NCBI GenBank assembly: GCA_035265325.1
Contig: DATFOS010000150.1
Span: forward strand, 1 to 64,000
DNA from: DATCLS01 sp035265325
GTDB taxonomy: Bacteria; Actinomycetota; Acidimicrobiia; Acidimicrobiales; VFJN01
Reading direction: 5' to 3'
DNA length: 64,000 bases
Part shown: positions 25,103 to 33,130 of the stretch, piece after piece
How positions within the stretch are numbered: position 1 is the stretch's first letter
How the letters are laid out: every line of letters begins with the position of its first letter
Translations under genes and position numbers: made by a program
The notes under the pieces: generated by a model
Seen by the model: the letters and a program-made list of their open reading frames with translations, nothing else
The model's database searches: none
Told to the model about the DNA's origin: nothing

Positions 25103-26590
25103 TCACCCCGCCGCCCACCCGCGCGATCGCTCCACCGCCCGGCGCCAGCCGTCGTAGGCGGCGGTCACGGCCCCGGGGTCGGCGGCCGGCTCGAAGCAGC
25201 GGTCCAGCTCCCACCGATCGGCGAGGTCGTCGGCGCTCCACACGCCCTCGGCCAGCCCCGCGACGTAGCCGGCGCCGAGCGCGGTGGTCTCCTGCACGAC
25301 CGGGCGCGACACCGGCACGCCCAGCTGGTCCGCCTGCACCTGCAGCAGGAGGTCGGACGCCGAGGCGCCGCCGTCGGCGCGCAGCTCGGCCACGGGATGG
25401 CCGGACGCCGCCGTCATGGCGTCCACGACGTCGCGGGTCTGGAACGCCATCGACTCCACGACCGCCCGCGCCAGCTGCGCCTTCCCGGTACCCCGGGTGA
25501 TGCCGACGAGCGTGCCGCGCGCGTACGGGTCCCAGTAGGGGCTGCCCAGGCCGGTGAAGGCGGGGACGAGGTAGGCGCCGCCCGTGTCGTCGCAGGCGGC
25601 GGCCAGGGCGTTGACCTCCGCCGCCTCGCGGATGAGCCCGAGGCCGTCGCGCAGCCACTGGACGGCGGCGCCGGTCACGAAGATCGAGCCCTCCAGTGCG
25701 TAGGTGGCGCCGGGGCGGCCCTCGATCGTCCACGCCACCGTGCCGAGCAGCCCCTCGACCGGCGCCGGGCAAGCCTCGCCGACGTTCATCAGGACGAAGC
25801 TGCCGGTGCCGTAGGTGTTCTTCGTCATGCCCGGCTCCAGGCACGCCTGGCCGAACAGGGCCGCCTGCTGGTCGCCGAGGATGCCGGACACCGGCGTCCC
25901 CTCGGGCACCGGGAGGCCGGCGGCCACGGTCCCGAAGCGGCCGCCCGACGGCCGGACCTCGGGCAGGCACGACGCCGGCACGCCGAAGATGGACAGCAGC
26001 TCGTCGGACCAGCCCAACGTCCGGATGTCAAAGAGCATCGTCCGGGCGGCGTTGGAGGGCTCGGTGGCGTGGACGCCGCCGTCGGGCCCGCCGGTGAGGT
26101 TCCACAGCACCCAGCTGTCGACGGTGCCGAAGGCGAGGTCGGGCCCGGCCTCGACGCCGCCCGGCCCGAGCAGCCACTCGAGCTTCGTGGCCGAGAAGTA
26201 GGGGTCGAGGACCAGCCCGGTCGCCTCCCGGACCAGCGGCTCGTGCCCGGCCGCCCGCAACTCGTCGCAGCGGGCGGCGGTGCGCCGGTCCTGCCACACG
26301 AGCGCCCGGTGGCGGGGTTCGCCGGTGCTCCGGTCCCACACGACCGTGGTCTCGCGCTGGTCGGTGATGCCGATGGCGGCCACCGCCTCGCCCCCCAGGT
26401 CGTCGACGAGTTTCGCCAGTGTCGACGTGACGGTCCGCCAGATGTCGGCCGCATCGTGCTCGACCCACCCGGGCCGGGGGAAATGCTGCGCGAACTCGGC
26501 GTAGGCGTACCCCGCCGGCGTGGCATCCTCACGGAGGGCGAGGCAACGGACCCCCGTCGTGCCGGCGTCGATGGCGATCACCACGGCCAT
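25103..26590 (-). CDS. glpK: Glycerol kinase
   Basis: A 495-residue FGGY-family kinase that phosphorylates glycerol to sn-glycerol 3-phosphate with ATP. Visible features include the N-terminal phosphate loop AIDAGTTGVR, the GITDQRETTVVWDRSTG segment, the substrate-region GILGDQQAALFGQ, the adenosine region GTGSFVLMN, and the C-terminal LRADGGASASDLLLQVQADQLGVPV, which is typical of GlpK. Length is normal (E. coli GlpK is 502). The ATG at 26590 follows a TACCGT box by 8 nt, so I reject the upstream in-frame extension. It is divergent from the phosphofructokinase gene. No glycerol facilitator or glycerol 3-phosphate dehydrogenase lies nearby. Confidence 0.95.
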   Translation of the reverse strand: MAVVIAIDAGTTGVRCLALREDATPAGYAYAEFAQHFPRPGWVEHDAADIWRTVTSTLAKLVDDLGGEAVAAIGITDQRETTVVWDRSTGEPRHRALVWQDRRTAARCDELRAAGHEPLVREATGLVLDPYFSATKLEWLLGPGGVEAGPDLAFGTVDSWVLWNLTGGPDGGVHATEPSNAARTMLFDIRTLGWSDELLSIFGVPASCLPEVRPSGGRFGTVAAGLPVPEGTPVSGILGDQQAALFGQACLEPGMTKNTYGTGSFVLMNVGEACPAPVEGLLGTVAWTIEGRPGATYALEGSIFVTGAAVQWLRDGLGLIREAAEVNALAAACDDTGGAYLVPAFTGLGSPYWDPYARGTLVGITRGTGKAQLARAVVESMAFQTRDVVDAMTAASGHPVAELRADGGASASDLLLQVQADQLGVPVSRPVVQETTALGAGYVAGLAEGVWSADDLADRWELDRCFEPAADPGAVTAAYDGWRRAVERSRGWAAG

Positions 26591-26598
26591 GGGCGGCG

Positions 26599-26604
26599 AC
26601 GGTA
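26599..26604 (-). promoter_or_regulatory. Candidate -10 box of glpK
   Basis: On the minus strand TACCGT (26604-26599) ends 8 nt before the glpK ATG, without a ribosome site in between. This supports both a leaderless transcript and the chosen start. Confidence 0.45.
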
Positions 26605-26672
26605 GTGGACCTCGGCCCGACGTCCGTCGGGCCACGAACAGGCAGACCAACGAACAGGGATCAGGCGAAGAC

Positions 26673-27701
26673 ATGCGCGTGGCGATGCTGACCGGCGGCG
26701 GGGACTGCCCCGGCCTCAACGCAGTGATGCGGGCCGTGGTCCGCAAGGGCGAGACCGTCTACGGCGACGAGCTCATGGGGTTCCGCGACGGGTGGCGCGG
26801 GCCGATCGAGGGGCACCTCGAGCCCGTGTCGGTCGAGTCGTTCCGCGGCACGCTGCCGCGCGGCGGCACGATCCTCGGCTCGTCCCGCACGAACCCCTAC
26901 AAGGTCGACGGTGGCCCCGAGAAGGTGAAGGCCACCCTGGCCGAGAACGGCATCGACGCCCTGGTCGCCATTGGCGGCGAGGACACGCTGGGCGTGGCGT
27001 CCCGGCTGGCCGCCGACGGCGTCGCCGTGGTCGGGGTGCCCAAGACCATCGACAACGACCTGTCCGCCACCGAGCTGACCTTCGGCTTCGACACCGCCGT
27101 CCAGATCTGCGTCGACGCCATCGACCGCCTGCACACGACCGCCGAGTCGCACGACCGCGTCATGGTCGTCGAGGTCATGGGCCGCCACGCCGGCCATATC
27201 GCCACCTGGGCGGCGATCGCCGGCGGCGCGACCGAGTGCCTCATCCCCGAGCGTCCCTTCGACATCGAGGAGGTGTGCGAGGTCATCCGCCGGCGCCACT
27301 CCCGGGGCCGCTACGCCTCCATCGTCGTGGTCGCCGAGGGCGCCACGCCCAAGGAGGGGACGCTGTCGGTCGCCTCCGGTGAGATCGACGCCTTCGGCCA
27401 CGCCCGCCTGGGCGGCATCGGCGACACGCTGGCCCGGGCCATCGAGGAGCGCACGGGGTACGAGACCCGGACCATCGTCCTCGGCCACGTGCAGCGCGGC
27501 GGCACCCCGACGGCGTTCGACCGCGTCCTCGCCACGCGCTTCGGCGTGGCCGCGATCGAGGCCGTCCACGACGGGGCCTTCGGGACGATGGTGGCGCTGC
27601 GCAGCGGCTCGATCGTGCGCGTCCCGCTCAGCGAGGGGACGGCCGAGCTGAAGCTGGTCGACCCGGCCGTCTACGAGGTGGCCGAGGTCTTCTTCGGCTG
27701 A
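26673..27701 (+). CDS. pfp: Phosphofructokinase with PPi-type residues
   Basis: A 342-residue PfkA-fold enzyme that makes fructose 1,6-bisphosphate. It has MLTGGGDCPGLN at the start, PKTIDNDL with the catalytic Asp, and EVMGRHAGHIA. The residues that set phosphoryl donor use are Asp in GGEDT (E. coli position 104) and Lys in VPKTIDND (position 124). ATP-dependent enzymes have Gly at the first and often the second, while Asp plus Lys is the PPi-dependent signature, as in the Amycolatopsis enzyme. I therefore infer PPi use, which would make the step reversible. ATG 26673 has GGCGAAG upstream; the frame is open further 5' but that part overlaps glpK. Confidence 0.85.
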   Translation: MRVAMLTGGGDCPGLNAVMRAVVRKGETVYGDELMGFRDGWRGPIEGHLEPVSVESFRGTLPRGGTILGSSRTNPYKVDGGPEKVKATLAENGIDALVAIGGEDTLGVASRLAADGVAVVGVPKTIDNDLSATELTFGFDTAVQICVDAIDRLHTTAESHDRVMVVEVMGRHAGHIATWAAIAGGATECLIPERPFDIEEVCEVIRRRHSRGRYASIVVVAEGATPKEGTLSVASGEIDAFGHARLGGIGDTLARAIEERTGYETRTIVLGHVQRGGTPTAFDRVLATRFGVAAIEAVHDGAFGTMVALRSGSIVRVPLSEGTAELKLVDPAVYEVAEVFFG

Positions 27702-27722
27702 GTGCGTCGCGCCCGCCGCGCC

Positions 27723-27752
27723 GCCGCCGTCCTCCTAGAGGACGACGGCGGC
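27723..27752. terminator. Bidirectional hairpin, pfp / hsp70 junction
   Basis: GCCGCCGTC (27723-27731) pairs with GACGGCGGC (27744-27752), with an inner TCC/GGA pairing. It includes the stop codon of the Hsp70 gene and lies between convergent stops. There is no U-tract. Confidence 0.5.
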
Positions 27753-29744
27753 GACGGCCGCGGCGATGACGAGCAGGAAGATCAGGGTGCCGATGGCGGT
27801 CGTCAGCTTCTGCTTGCGGGCCGCCTTGGCCTGCTGGGCGGCCCGCTGCTCGGGTGGGACGATGCCGGGCGGCAGGTCCTGCGAATAGCCGCCGCCGTAG
27901 CCGGGCCCCTGGCGGAAGCCCTGCCCGGACGGGCCGGATCCGTACCCCGGCGGCTGGCCGTGGCCGGCGCCGGGGTACGGTGTCCCGGAGCCCGGCCCCG
28001 ACGGCTGGCCGGTCGGCGCCTGGCCGTACCCGGGCGGCGGCCCGTAGCCCTGGCCGGACGACGCCTGGCCGTACCCGGGGCCCGAGGGCTGGCCGGACGC
28101 CGGCTGGCGGTCCCCGGGCCGCGGTCCGTAGCCCTGGCCGGACGCCGGCTGGCCGTAGCCGGGCGGCGGCCCGTACCCGTGGCCGGACGACGGCTGCGGC
28201 TGCGGCCGGGGCGGCGCCTGCGACTGCGGTCGGGGTGCCGGCCGGGGCGGCGCCGGCCGGGCCGGGGTGGCGGGCTGCGGCGCGGCCGGGCGGTACCCGG
28301 CCGCCGGCGACGACGGCGACGGCCGGCCCGGGGAAGGACCGGAGGGTGGGGGCGGCAGGTGGCGCCCGCCCGAGCCGGTCCCGCCCGACGGCGGGGTGGC
28401 GGGCGGCGGCCCCAGCGGCCGGCGGGTGTCCTGGAACACCACGGTGGCGTCCGGGTCGGGGTTGGTGGGGCCGGCGGCCGCTGCCGGGGCGGCGTCGAAC
28501 ACGCTGCGCCCGGGCATGGACGGCTCGGGCGCCGGCGGCGTGGACGGCGGGACGGCCACGGTGCCGGCCGTGGGGTCGTGGCGCGGCGGGGCGGTGATGC
28601 CGGCGGGCGGCGGGGGCAGGGCGGCGCCGCCGCCGACGGCCTGCGTCGAGCGGGTGTGGGCGTCGACGGTGGCCACGCCGGCGGCCCGGGTGGCCACGTG
28701 GGCGGCGCCGAGGGCGATGGCGTGCTTGGGGTGGGCGTCGACGGCCACGGGCCGCCCGATACCGGCGGACACCAGCTGGCCCACCAGCGGGATGCGCGAT
28801 GAGCCGCCCACCAGCAGCACGTGGTCGACGTCGGCGGGCCGGACCTCGGCGGAGCGCAGTGCCCGCTCCAGCGCCGTGACCGTCTCGGCCAGGGTGGGGC
28901 GGATCATCTCCTCGAACTGGTCGCGCGTGAGCCGCACGTCGGACTGGACGTTGGGCAGCAGGACCGGGATCGTCGCCTCGCTGTCGGAGGACAGCGCCTC
29001 CTTGGCCTGCGTGCACTCCAGCCGGAGGCGGGCCACGGCGGCGATGGCGGCCTCGTCGTCGGGGTCGAGGTCCTCGAGGGCGCCGTCGAGCGACTGGGCC
29101 ACGTGGGCGAACACGGCGGCGTCGAAGTCGATGCCGCCCAGGCGCTCGATGCCGTCGGGCGTGCCGAGGAGCGTGAAGCCGCCGTCGGCCTCCTTGCGGA
29201 GGGCGGCGGCGTCGAACGTGCCGCCGCCCAGGTCGTAGACGGCGACGACCGCGCCCGGGTCGACCCGCTCCTCGCTCGCGTAGGACACGGCCGCAGCCTG
29301 CGGCTCGGTCACCATCGTCACCGTGGTGAGGCCGGCGACCTCGGCGGAGGCGGCGAACAGGTCGAGCTTGTACGAGCCCCAGTTGGCCGGGTGGGTGAGA
29401 GCCAGGGTGTCCGGCGGGCGGCCCTGCTGGCGGACCACGGTCTCGTAGGCCCAGCGCAGCAGGTTGCCGGTGAGGACCTCGGGCCGGGCGGCGGCCCCGC
29501 CCAGCGTCATCGGCGTGGGGTCGCCCAGGCGGCGCTTGAACTCGCGGGCGATCCGCTCGGGCGCGGTCACGGCGTGGCGCTCGGCGGCGTCGCCCGCCAG
29601 CAGGTCGCCCTCCTCGCGCAGGTACAGCACCGACGGGATCGACGGGCCCCGCTGGCCCAGCGGCACCACCTCGAGCCGGCCGTTCTCGTGCACGGCGGCG
29701 CAGGTGTAGGTCGTCCCCAGGTCGACGCCCAGGTGGTAAGTCAT
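27735..29744 (-). CDS. Tail-anchored Hsp70-family protein with GYG-rich tail
   Basis: A 669-residue protein. Residues 1-360 are a complete Hsp70/actin-type ATPase domain: DLGTTYT (phosphate 1), VYDLGGGTFDAAAL (phosphate 2) and LLVGGSSRIPLVGQLV (adenosine motif). The usual beta-sandwich substrate-binding domain is absent. Residues 370-645 are instead Pro/Gly/Tyr/Gln-rich, with repeated GYGPPPGYGQPASGQ-like units, and the protein ends in a single membrane helix (AIGTLIFLLVIAAAVAAVVL). This topology puts the ATPase in the cytoplasm, tethered by its C-terminus. ATG 29744 has GGAGGAG upstream and overlaps the lipoprotein stop (ATGA), so it belongs to the MtrAB-like operon. Clients and function are unknown. 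Confidence 0.88.
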   Translation of the reverse strand: MTYHLGVDLGTTYTCAAVHENGRLEVVPLGQRGPSIPSVLYLREEGDLLAGDAAERHAVTAPERIAREFKRRLGDPTPMTLGGAAARPEVLTGNLLRWAYETVVRQQGRPPDTLALTHPANWGSYKLDLFAASAEVAGLTTVTMVTEPQAAAVSYASEERVDPGAVVAVYDLGGGTFDAAALRKEADGGFTLLGTPDGIERLGGIDFDAAVFAHVAQSLDGALEDLDPDDEAAIAAVARLRLECTQAKEALSSDSEATIPVLLPNVQSDVRLTRDQFEEMIRPTLAETVTALERALRSAEVRPADVDHVLLVGGSSRIPLVGQLVSAGIGRPVAVDAHPKHAIALGAAHVATRAAGVATVDAHTRSTQAVGGGAALPPPPAGITAPPRHDPTAGTVAVPPSTPPAPEPSMPGRSVFDAAPAAAAGPTNPDPDATVVFQDTRRPLGPPPATPPSGGTGSGGRHLPPPPSGPSPGRPSPSSPAAGYRPAAPQPATPARPAPPRPAPRPQSQAPPRPQPQPSSGHGYGPPPGYGQPASGQGYGPRPGDRQPASGQPSGPGYGQASSGQGYGPPPGYGQAPTGQPSGPGSGTPYPGAGHGQPPGYGSGPSGQGFRQGPGYGGGYSQDLPPGIVPPEQRAAQQAKAARKQKLTTAIGTLIFLLVIAAAVAAVVL
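27870..28190 (-). repeat. GYG/Q/P-rich repeats in Hsp70 tail
   Basis: Degenerate repeats encode GYGPPPGYGQ, SGQGYGPRPG and SGQGYGPPPG-like units. The Tyr, Gly, Gln and Pro composition resembles prion-like, phase-separating segments. The boundaries are approximate. Confidence 0.7.
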
Positions 29745-30364
29745 CGGTTCTCCTCCGGGGCGAGAAGCGTGTCGTAATCGGCGCAGTCCACCGGCCCGTT
29801 CGTCTCGCGTCCCTCGCCGTCGACCGCCGGCCGGGCCACCCCGTCCACCTCGAAGGTCACCCGCTGGACGGTGCCGAGGCTCGTGGCCGTGCAGACGATC
29901 TGGCCGAAGGCCAGGCGCAGGGCCTCGCCCTCGACCTCGAAGATGCCGTAATTGAGGCTGATGTTGAGCACCGAGCCGTCCTGGCGCTGCGGCGGCGAGG
30001 TCAGCTGGGTCGTCTCGGGGATCGACGTGATCAGCCCCTGCTGACGCTCGCTCGGGCCGGGCGGGTCCTCCAGCAGCGTGTTCAGCAGCTCGACCTCGGT
30101 GGCCGGGCCGGGCACCGTGCGGTTGGCCCGGACCAGCTCCGTCTCGCCGTCGAGCGCCTGCGTGAAATACACCTCGACGACCTGGCCCGGGCGGGGGTCG
30201 AGCACGTCCTCGGCGCTGGTGGTGGGGCTGTCGTCGATCGAGTCGTCGGTGGCGGCCTCGTCCGGCGGGATGATGCGCGGCTCGTCGTCGGTGTCGACGC
30301 CGCAGCCGGCCGCGGCGAGCGTTGCGACGGCCCCCACGGCGAGCAGCCCAAGGAGGCGGCTCAC
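29741..30364 (-). CDS. GerMN-domain lipoprotein
   Basis: A 207-residue lipoprotein. The signal peptide is VSRLLGLLAVGAVATLAAAGC, with lipobox AAGC at Cys21. A Glu/Asp-rich linker is followed by a GerMN domain (VVEVYFTQALDGETELVRANRTV ... ALRLAFGQIVCTATSL...VQRVTFEVDG). In many Actinobacteria the gene after mtrAB is LpqB, a lipoprotein with GerMN plus a beta-propeller; this one lacks the propeller. It probably sits outside the membrane and may modulate the kinase. Its GTG overlaps the kinase stop (GTGA at 30361-30364), and its own stop overlaps the Hsp70 start. Confidence 0.85.
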   Translation of the reverse strand: MSRLLGLLAVGAVATLAAAGCGVDTDDEPRIIPPDEAATDDSIDDSPTTSAEDVLDPRPGQVVEVYFTQALDGETELVRANRTVPGPATEVELLNTLLEDPPGPSERQQGLITSIPETTQLTSPPQRQDGSVLNISLNYGIFEVEGEALRLAFGQIVCTATSLGTVQRVTFEVDGVARPAVDGEGRETNGPVDCADYDTLLAPEENR

Positions 30365-31923
30365 GGAAGCTGGTCCGGGAACTCGGTGGTGTCGTCCCAC
30401 TCCGGGGAGTCGCCCTCGCGGTGCTCGGACGGCAGCGCCACCACGAAGCGGGCGCCCGGGGTCCCGTCGGCCTTGTCCTCGACCCACACGCGCCCGCCGT
30501 GCAGCACGACGTGCTCGCTGACGAGGGCCAGGCCCAGGCCGACGCCGTCGACGTCGCCGCGCTGGCGGGCCGACGTGCCGCGGTTGAAGCGCTGGAAGAT
30601 GCGCCGGCGCTCGGCGGCGGGCACGCCCGGGCCGTCGTCCTCGACGGCAATGAGCACGTCGTTGCCCTTGCGGCGCAGCTCGACCCGGGTGGCGCCGTCG
30701 CCGTACTTGGTGGCGTTGTCGAGCAGGTTGGCGATGACGCGGGACAACCGGCGCTTGTCGGCCCGGACCACCACTCCCGCCAGCTCGGCGTCGATGTCGA
30801 GCGGGATGTCGGCGTCGGTGGACGACCCCACCGACTGCATCACCAGCTCGGCCAGCCGGACCTCCATGAGGTTGAGCGAGGTCGACGAGGTGTCGAAGCG
30901 GGTGATCTCGAGGAGGTCGGTGACAAGCTGCTCGAAGCGCTGGAGGTCGGCGGCCAGCAGGTCGACCGCCTCCTTGGCGCGGTCGGGCATCTCGTTGCGC
31001 CCGTTCTCCAGCACGTGGATGGACGCCGCCAGGGTCATCAGCGGCGATCGCAGCTCGTGGCTCACGGTGGAGGCGAACGTGGCGTCGCGCTCGATGCGCT
31101 CCTGCAGGGCGCTCGCCATGTCGTTGAACGAGTTGGCGATGGGGGCCAGGTCGGGGTCCTCGGTGTGCTCGAGGCGGGTGCCGAGCTTGCCGCCGGCGAT
31201 CGACTTGGCCGCCTCGCCGACGTTGGAGAAGGGACGCATCACGCGGCGCGACGTCCACCAGCCCAGGGCGGCGCCGGCCAGCGTGGTGGCGACGGCGGCG
31301 CCGATGAGCGAGACACCGAGGGCGTCGAGCGTGTTCTCGACCTCGTCGAGCGACGTGACCTCGAAGTAGGCCGAGTCGGACAGGGCCAGCGGGATGCCCA
31401 CCGCCAGCTGCGTCTCACCCTCGTGCTCGTAGCGCATGCGAGCCTGCTCGCGCCGCTGGATGACGACGTCCCGGAGCGACATGGGCAGGGCGTCGCGGCT
31501 GTACTGCGGCGTGGTCAGGTACCAGGCGCCGTTGAGCCGCAGGATCGGGTTGGACCCCGCCGCCTTGACGAGGGACGAGAGGGCGTCGGTCGGGTCCTCG
31601 AGGACGGGGGAGACCTGCTGCTCCATACGGGCGGCGTTCGTCCGGGCCTGGGCGGTGGCGTTCTGCTCGAACTCGGTGAGCAGGTTCTGCTGGGTCAGCG
31701 CCCACGTGGTGATGCCGACCATGGCGGACAGCAGCATGGCGCCGACGCCGAAGGCCAGCGTGATCCGCGTCCGCAGGCCGAGGCGGGGGAGCAGCCGCGG
31801 GCGGTCGTCGAAGTAGCGAAGCTTGGTGAGGCGCAGCCGCCGGAGCGTCCGGAGGCGGTCGACGAGGCCGGGCGTGCGGAGGACGGCGACCCCGTCAGCC
31901 CTGGAGCTTGTAACCGAGCCCAC
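30361..31923 (-). CDS. mtrB: MtrB-like sensor histidine kinase
   Basis: About 520 residues. TM1 is at about residues 53-75, an extracytoplasmic domain follows to about 202, TM2 is 203-225, then HAMP. The phosphoacceptor is FASTVSHELRSP (His near 289), with N-box NLLDNATKYG, G1 DDGPGV and G2 GVGLGLALV. This is a classic membrane kinase pairing with the MtrA-like regulator upstream. The start is uncertain: GTG 31923 gives a 29-nt overlap with the regulator gene and has no strong ribosome site, but no ATG or GTG lies between it and TM1. The mtrA-mtrB-lipoprotein order supports the MtrB assignment; strict orthology is not shown. Confidence 0.85.
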   Translation of the reverse strand: MGSVTSSRADGVAVLRTPGLVDRLRTLRRLRLTKLRYFDDRPRLLPRLGLRTRITLAFGVGAMLLSAMVGITTWALTQQNLLTEFEQNATAQARTNAARMEQQVSPVLEDPTDALSSLVKAAGSNPILRLNGAWYLTTPQYSRDALPMSLRDVVIQRREQARMRYEHEGETQLAVGIPLALSDSAYFEVTSLDEVENTLDALGVSLIGAAVATTLAGAALGWWTSRRVMRPFSNVGEAAKSIAGGKLGTRLEHTEDPDLAPIANSFNDMASALQERIERDATFASTVSHELRSPLMTLAASIHVLENGRNEMPDRAKEAVDLLAADLQRFEQLVTDLLEITRFDTSSTSLNLMEVRLAELVMQSVGSSTDADIPLDIDAELAGVVVRADKRRLSRVIANLLDNATKYGDGATRVELRRKGNDVLIAVEDDGPGVPAAERRRIFQRFNRGTSARQRGDVDGVGLGLALVSEHVVLHGGRVWVEDKADGTPGARFVVALPSEHREGDSPEWDDTTEFPDQLP

Positions 31924-32581
31924 GGACGGTGACGACGTGGCGGGGGTTGGCGGCATCGGCCTCGACCTTGGTGCGCAGGCGACGGACGTGGACGTCGACC
32001 AGCCGGCCGTCGCCGAAGTACCCGTAACCCCACACCCGCTCGAGCAGCACCTCGCGGCTGAACACCCGACCGGGGCTGCTGGCCAGCTCGACGAGCAGCC
32101 GGAACTCGGTCTTGGTGAGGTGGATCTCGATGCCGTCGCGGCGGACGACACCCTCGTCGGGCACGATCTCGAGGTCGCCGAAGCGCAGGTGGGCGCTCGT
32201 CGGGTCGGAGCTGCGGACCCGGCGGAGCATGGCCCGGATGCGGGCCGACAGCTCCTTGGGGGCGAACGGCTTGGTGAGGTAGTCGTCGGCGCCGGCCTCG
32301 AGCCCGGCGACCACGTCGTGGGTGTCGGCCCGCGCCGTGACCATGATGATCGGCACGTCGGAGCTGCGCCGCAGGTTGCGGCAGAGCTCGAACCCGTCGA
32401 TGCCCGGCAGCATGATGTCGATCAGGACGACGTCGGCCGGTTGGTGGTTGAAGGACTCGAGCGCGATCTCACCGGTCTCGGCCTCCTCGACCGACCAGCC
32501 CTCGTCCTCGAGCGCGAGCTTCACCGCCGTCCGGATGCGCTCGTCGTCCTCCACCGTCAAGATGCGGGTACCCACGGCCAC
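31895..32581 (-). CDS. mtrA: MtrA-like OmpR-family response regulator
   Basis: A 228-residue regulator. The receiver domain has ILTVEDDERI, the phosphorylated Asp in VVLIDIMLPGIDGF, MVTARA and the Lys in YLTKPFAPKEL. The C-terminal winged helix is OmpR/PhoB type (EVLLERVWGYGYFGDGRLVDVHVRRLRTKVE ... VVTVRGLGYKL), close in order and wording to MtrA of Mycobacterium. MtrA controls cell-wall and division genes in Actinobacteria, which would fit this chromosome region. GTG 32581 has GAGG about 9 nt upstream; a second GTG two codons later is possible. A perfect 11-bp inverted repeat lies just upstream. Confidence 0.88.
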   Translation of the reverse strand: MAVGTRILTVEDDERIRTAVKLALEDEGWSVEEAETGEIALESFNHQPADVVLIDIMLPGIDGFELCRNLRRSSDVPIIMVTARADTHDVVAGLEAGADDYLTKPFAPKELSARIRAMLRRVRSSDPTSAHLRFGDLEIVPDEGVVRRDGIEIHLTKTEFRLLVELASSPGRVFSREVLLERVWGYGYFGDGRLVDVHVRRLRTKVEADAANPRHVVTVRGLGYKLQG

Positions 32582-32616
32582 GATGGTGCCTCATCGGGCG
32601 GCCCCGCGCGGACCGA

Positions 32617-32658
32617 GCGGGCGGAAAGGTGCCAGGTAACGGCGACTTTTCCGCCCGC
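32617..32658. promoter_or_regulatory. 11-bp inverted repeat upstream of the MtrA-like gene
   Basis: GCGGGCGGAAA (32617-32627) and TTTCCGCCCGC (32648-32658) are perfect reverse complements separated by 20 nt. The element lies between the STAS-like stop (32673) and the regulator start (32581). It could be an operator, with the spacing of a dimer site over two helical turns, or an attenuator or terminator for the upstream gene. The AAA/TTT arm ends are unusual in this GC-rich DNA. Confidence 0.5.
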
Positions 32659-32672
32659 GGGGCGTTCCGGGG

Positions 32673-33038
32673 TCAGGCCGGGCCGCCGAGGGCCTCGGGT
32701 TCTCCGGTCTCGTCTGCGTCCTGGTAGGCGACCAGGAGGGCCTCGCGGCCGGGGCCGCGGCCGGTGCGGTAGTGGAGGCCCTCGGCCAGCCCGGTGCCGA
32801 GCGAGCGGCACGCGGCCAGGGCGGCGGCGCCGTCGTCGTCGTAGTCCTGCAGCGCCCGGAGGTCGATCTCGACCCGCTCCGGCTGCTGGGACTCGATGGC
32901 GTCGAGTGCGGCACGAAGGAGGGACTGCCCCGCGACGGCGTCGAGGCGGTGCTCGACGGCGATCACGACGGTCGAGCCCTCCGTCGACACCCGGATCGAG
33001 GCGCCCTTGCCGTCGAGGCCGGCTGTTGCGGCGGTCAT
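32673..33038 (-). CDS. Small STAS-like protein
   Basis: A 121-residue protein with a beta-alpha pattern similar to STAS or anti-sigma-antagonist folds: TVVIAVEHRLDAVAGQSLLRAALDAIESQQPERVEIDLRALQDYDDDGAAALAACRSL. The usual phosphorylated Ser is not obvious; DYDDDGAAAL occupies that place. I chose the ATG at 33038 (MTAATAGLDGKGAS), although the frame is open upstream. It is 91 bp before the MtrA-like gene and 92 bp after the inositol monophosphatase gene, all on the same strand. A role in the same regulatory unit is possible but unproven. Confidence 0.6.
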   Translation of the reverse strand: MTAATAGLDGKGASIRVSTEGSTVVIAVEHRLDAVAGQSLLRAALDAIESQQPERVEIDLRALQDYDDDGAAALAACRSLGTGLAEGLHYRTGRGPGREALLVAYQDADETGEPEALGGPA

Positions 33039-33130
33039 CCGGACGAGTGTGACGGCGGATCGTGACGGCGAGTGGTGCGAGACGGTTGCAGTCGGGTGAC
33101 AGATGCCCGGCCAGAGATCGTCACGGCCCG

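Noticed and set aside
29745..30650. Upstream extension of the Hsp70 frame
   Set aside because: The ATG at 29744 has a strong ribosome site and begins with the ATPase phosphate loop; the upstream part lies over the lipoprotein gene in another frame.
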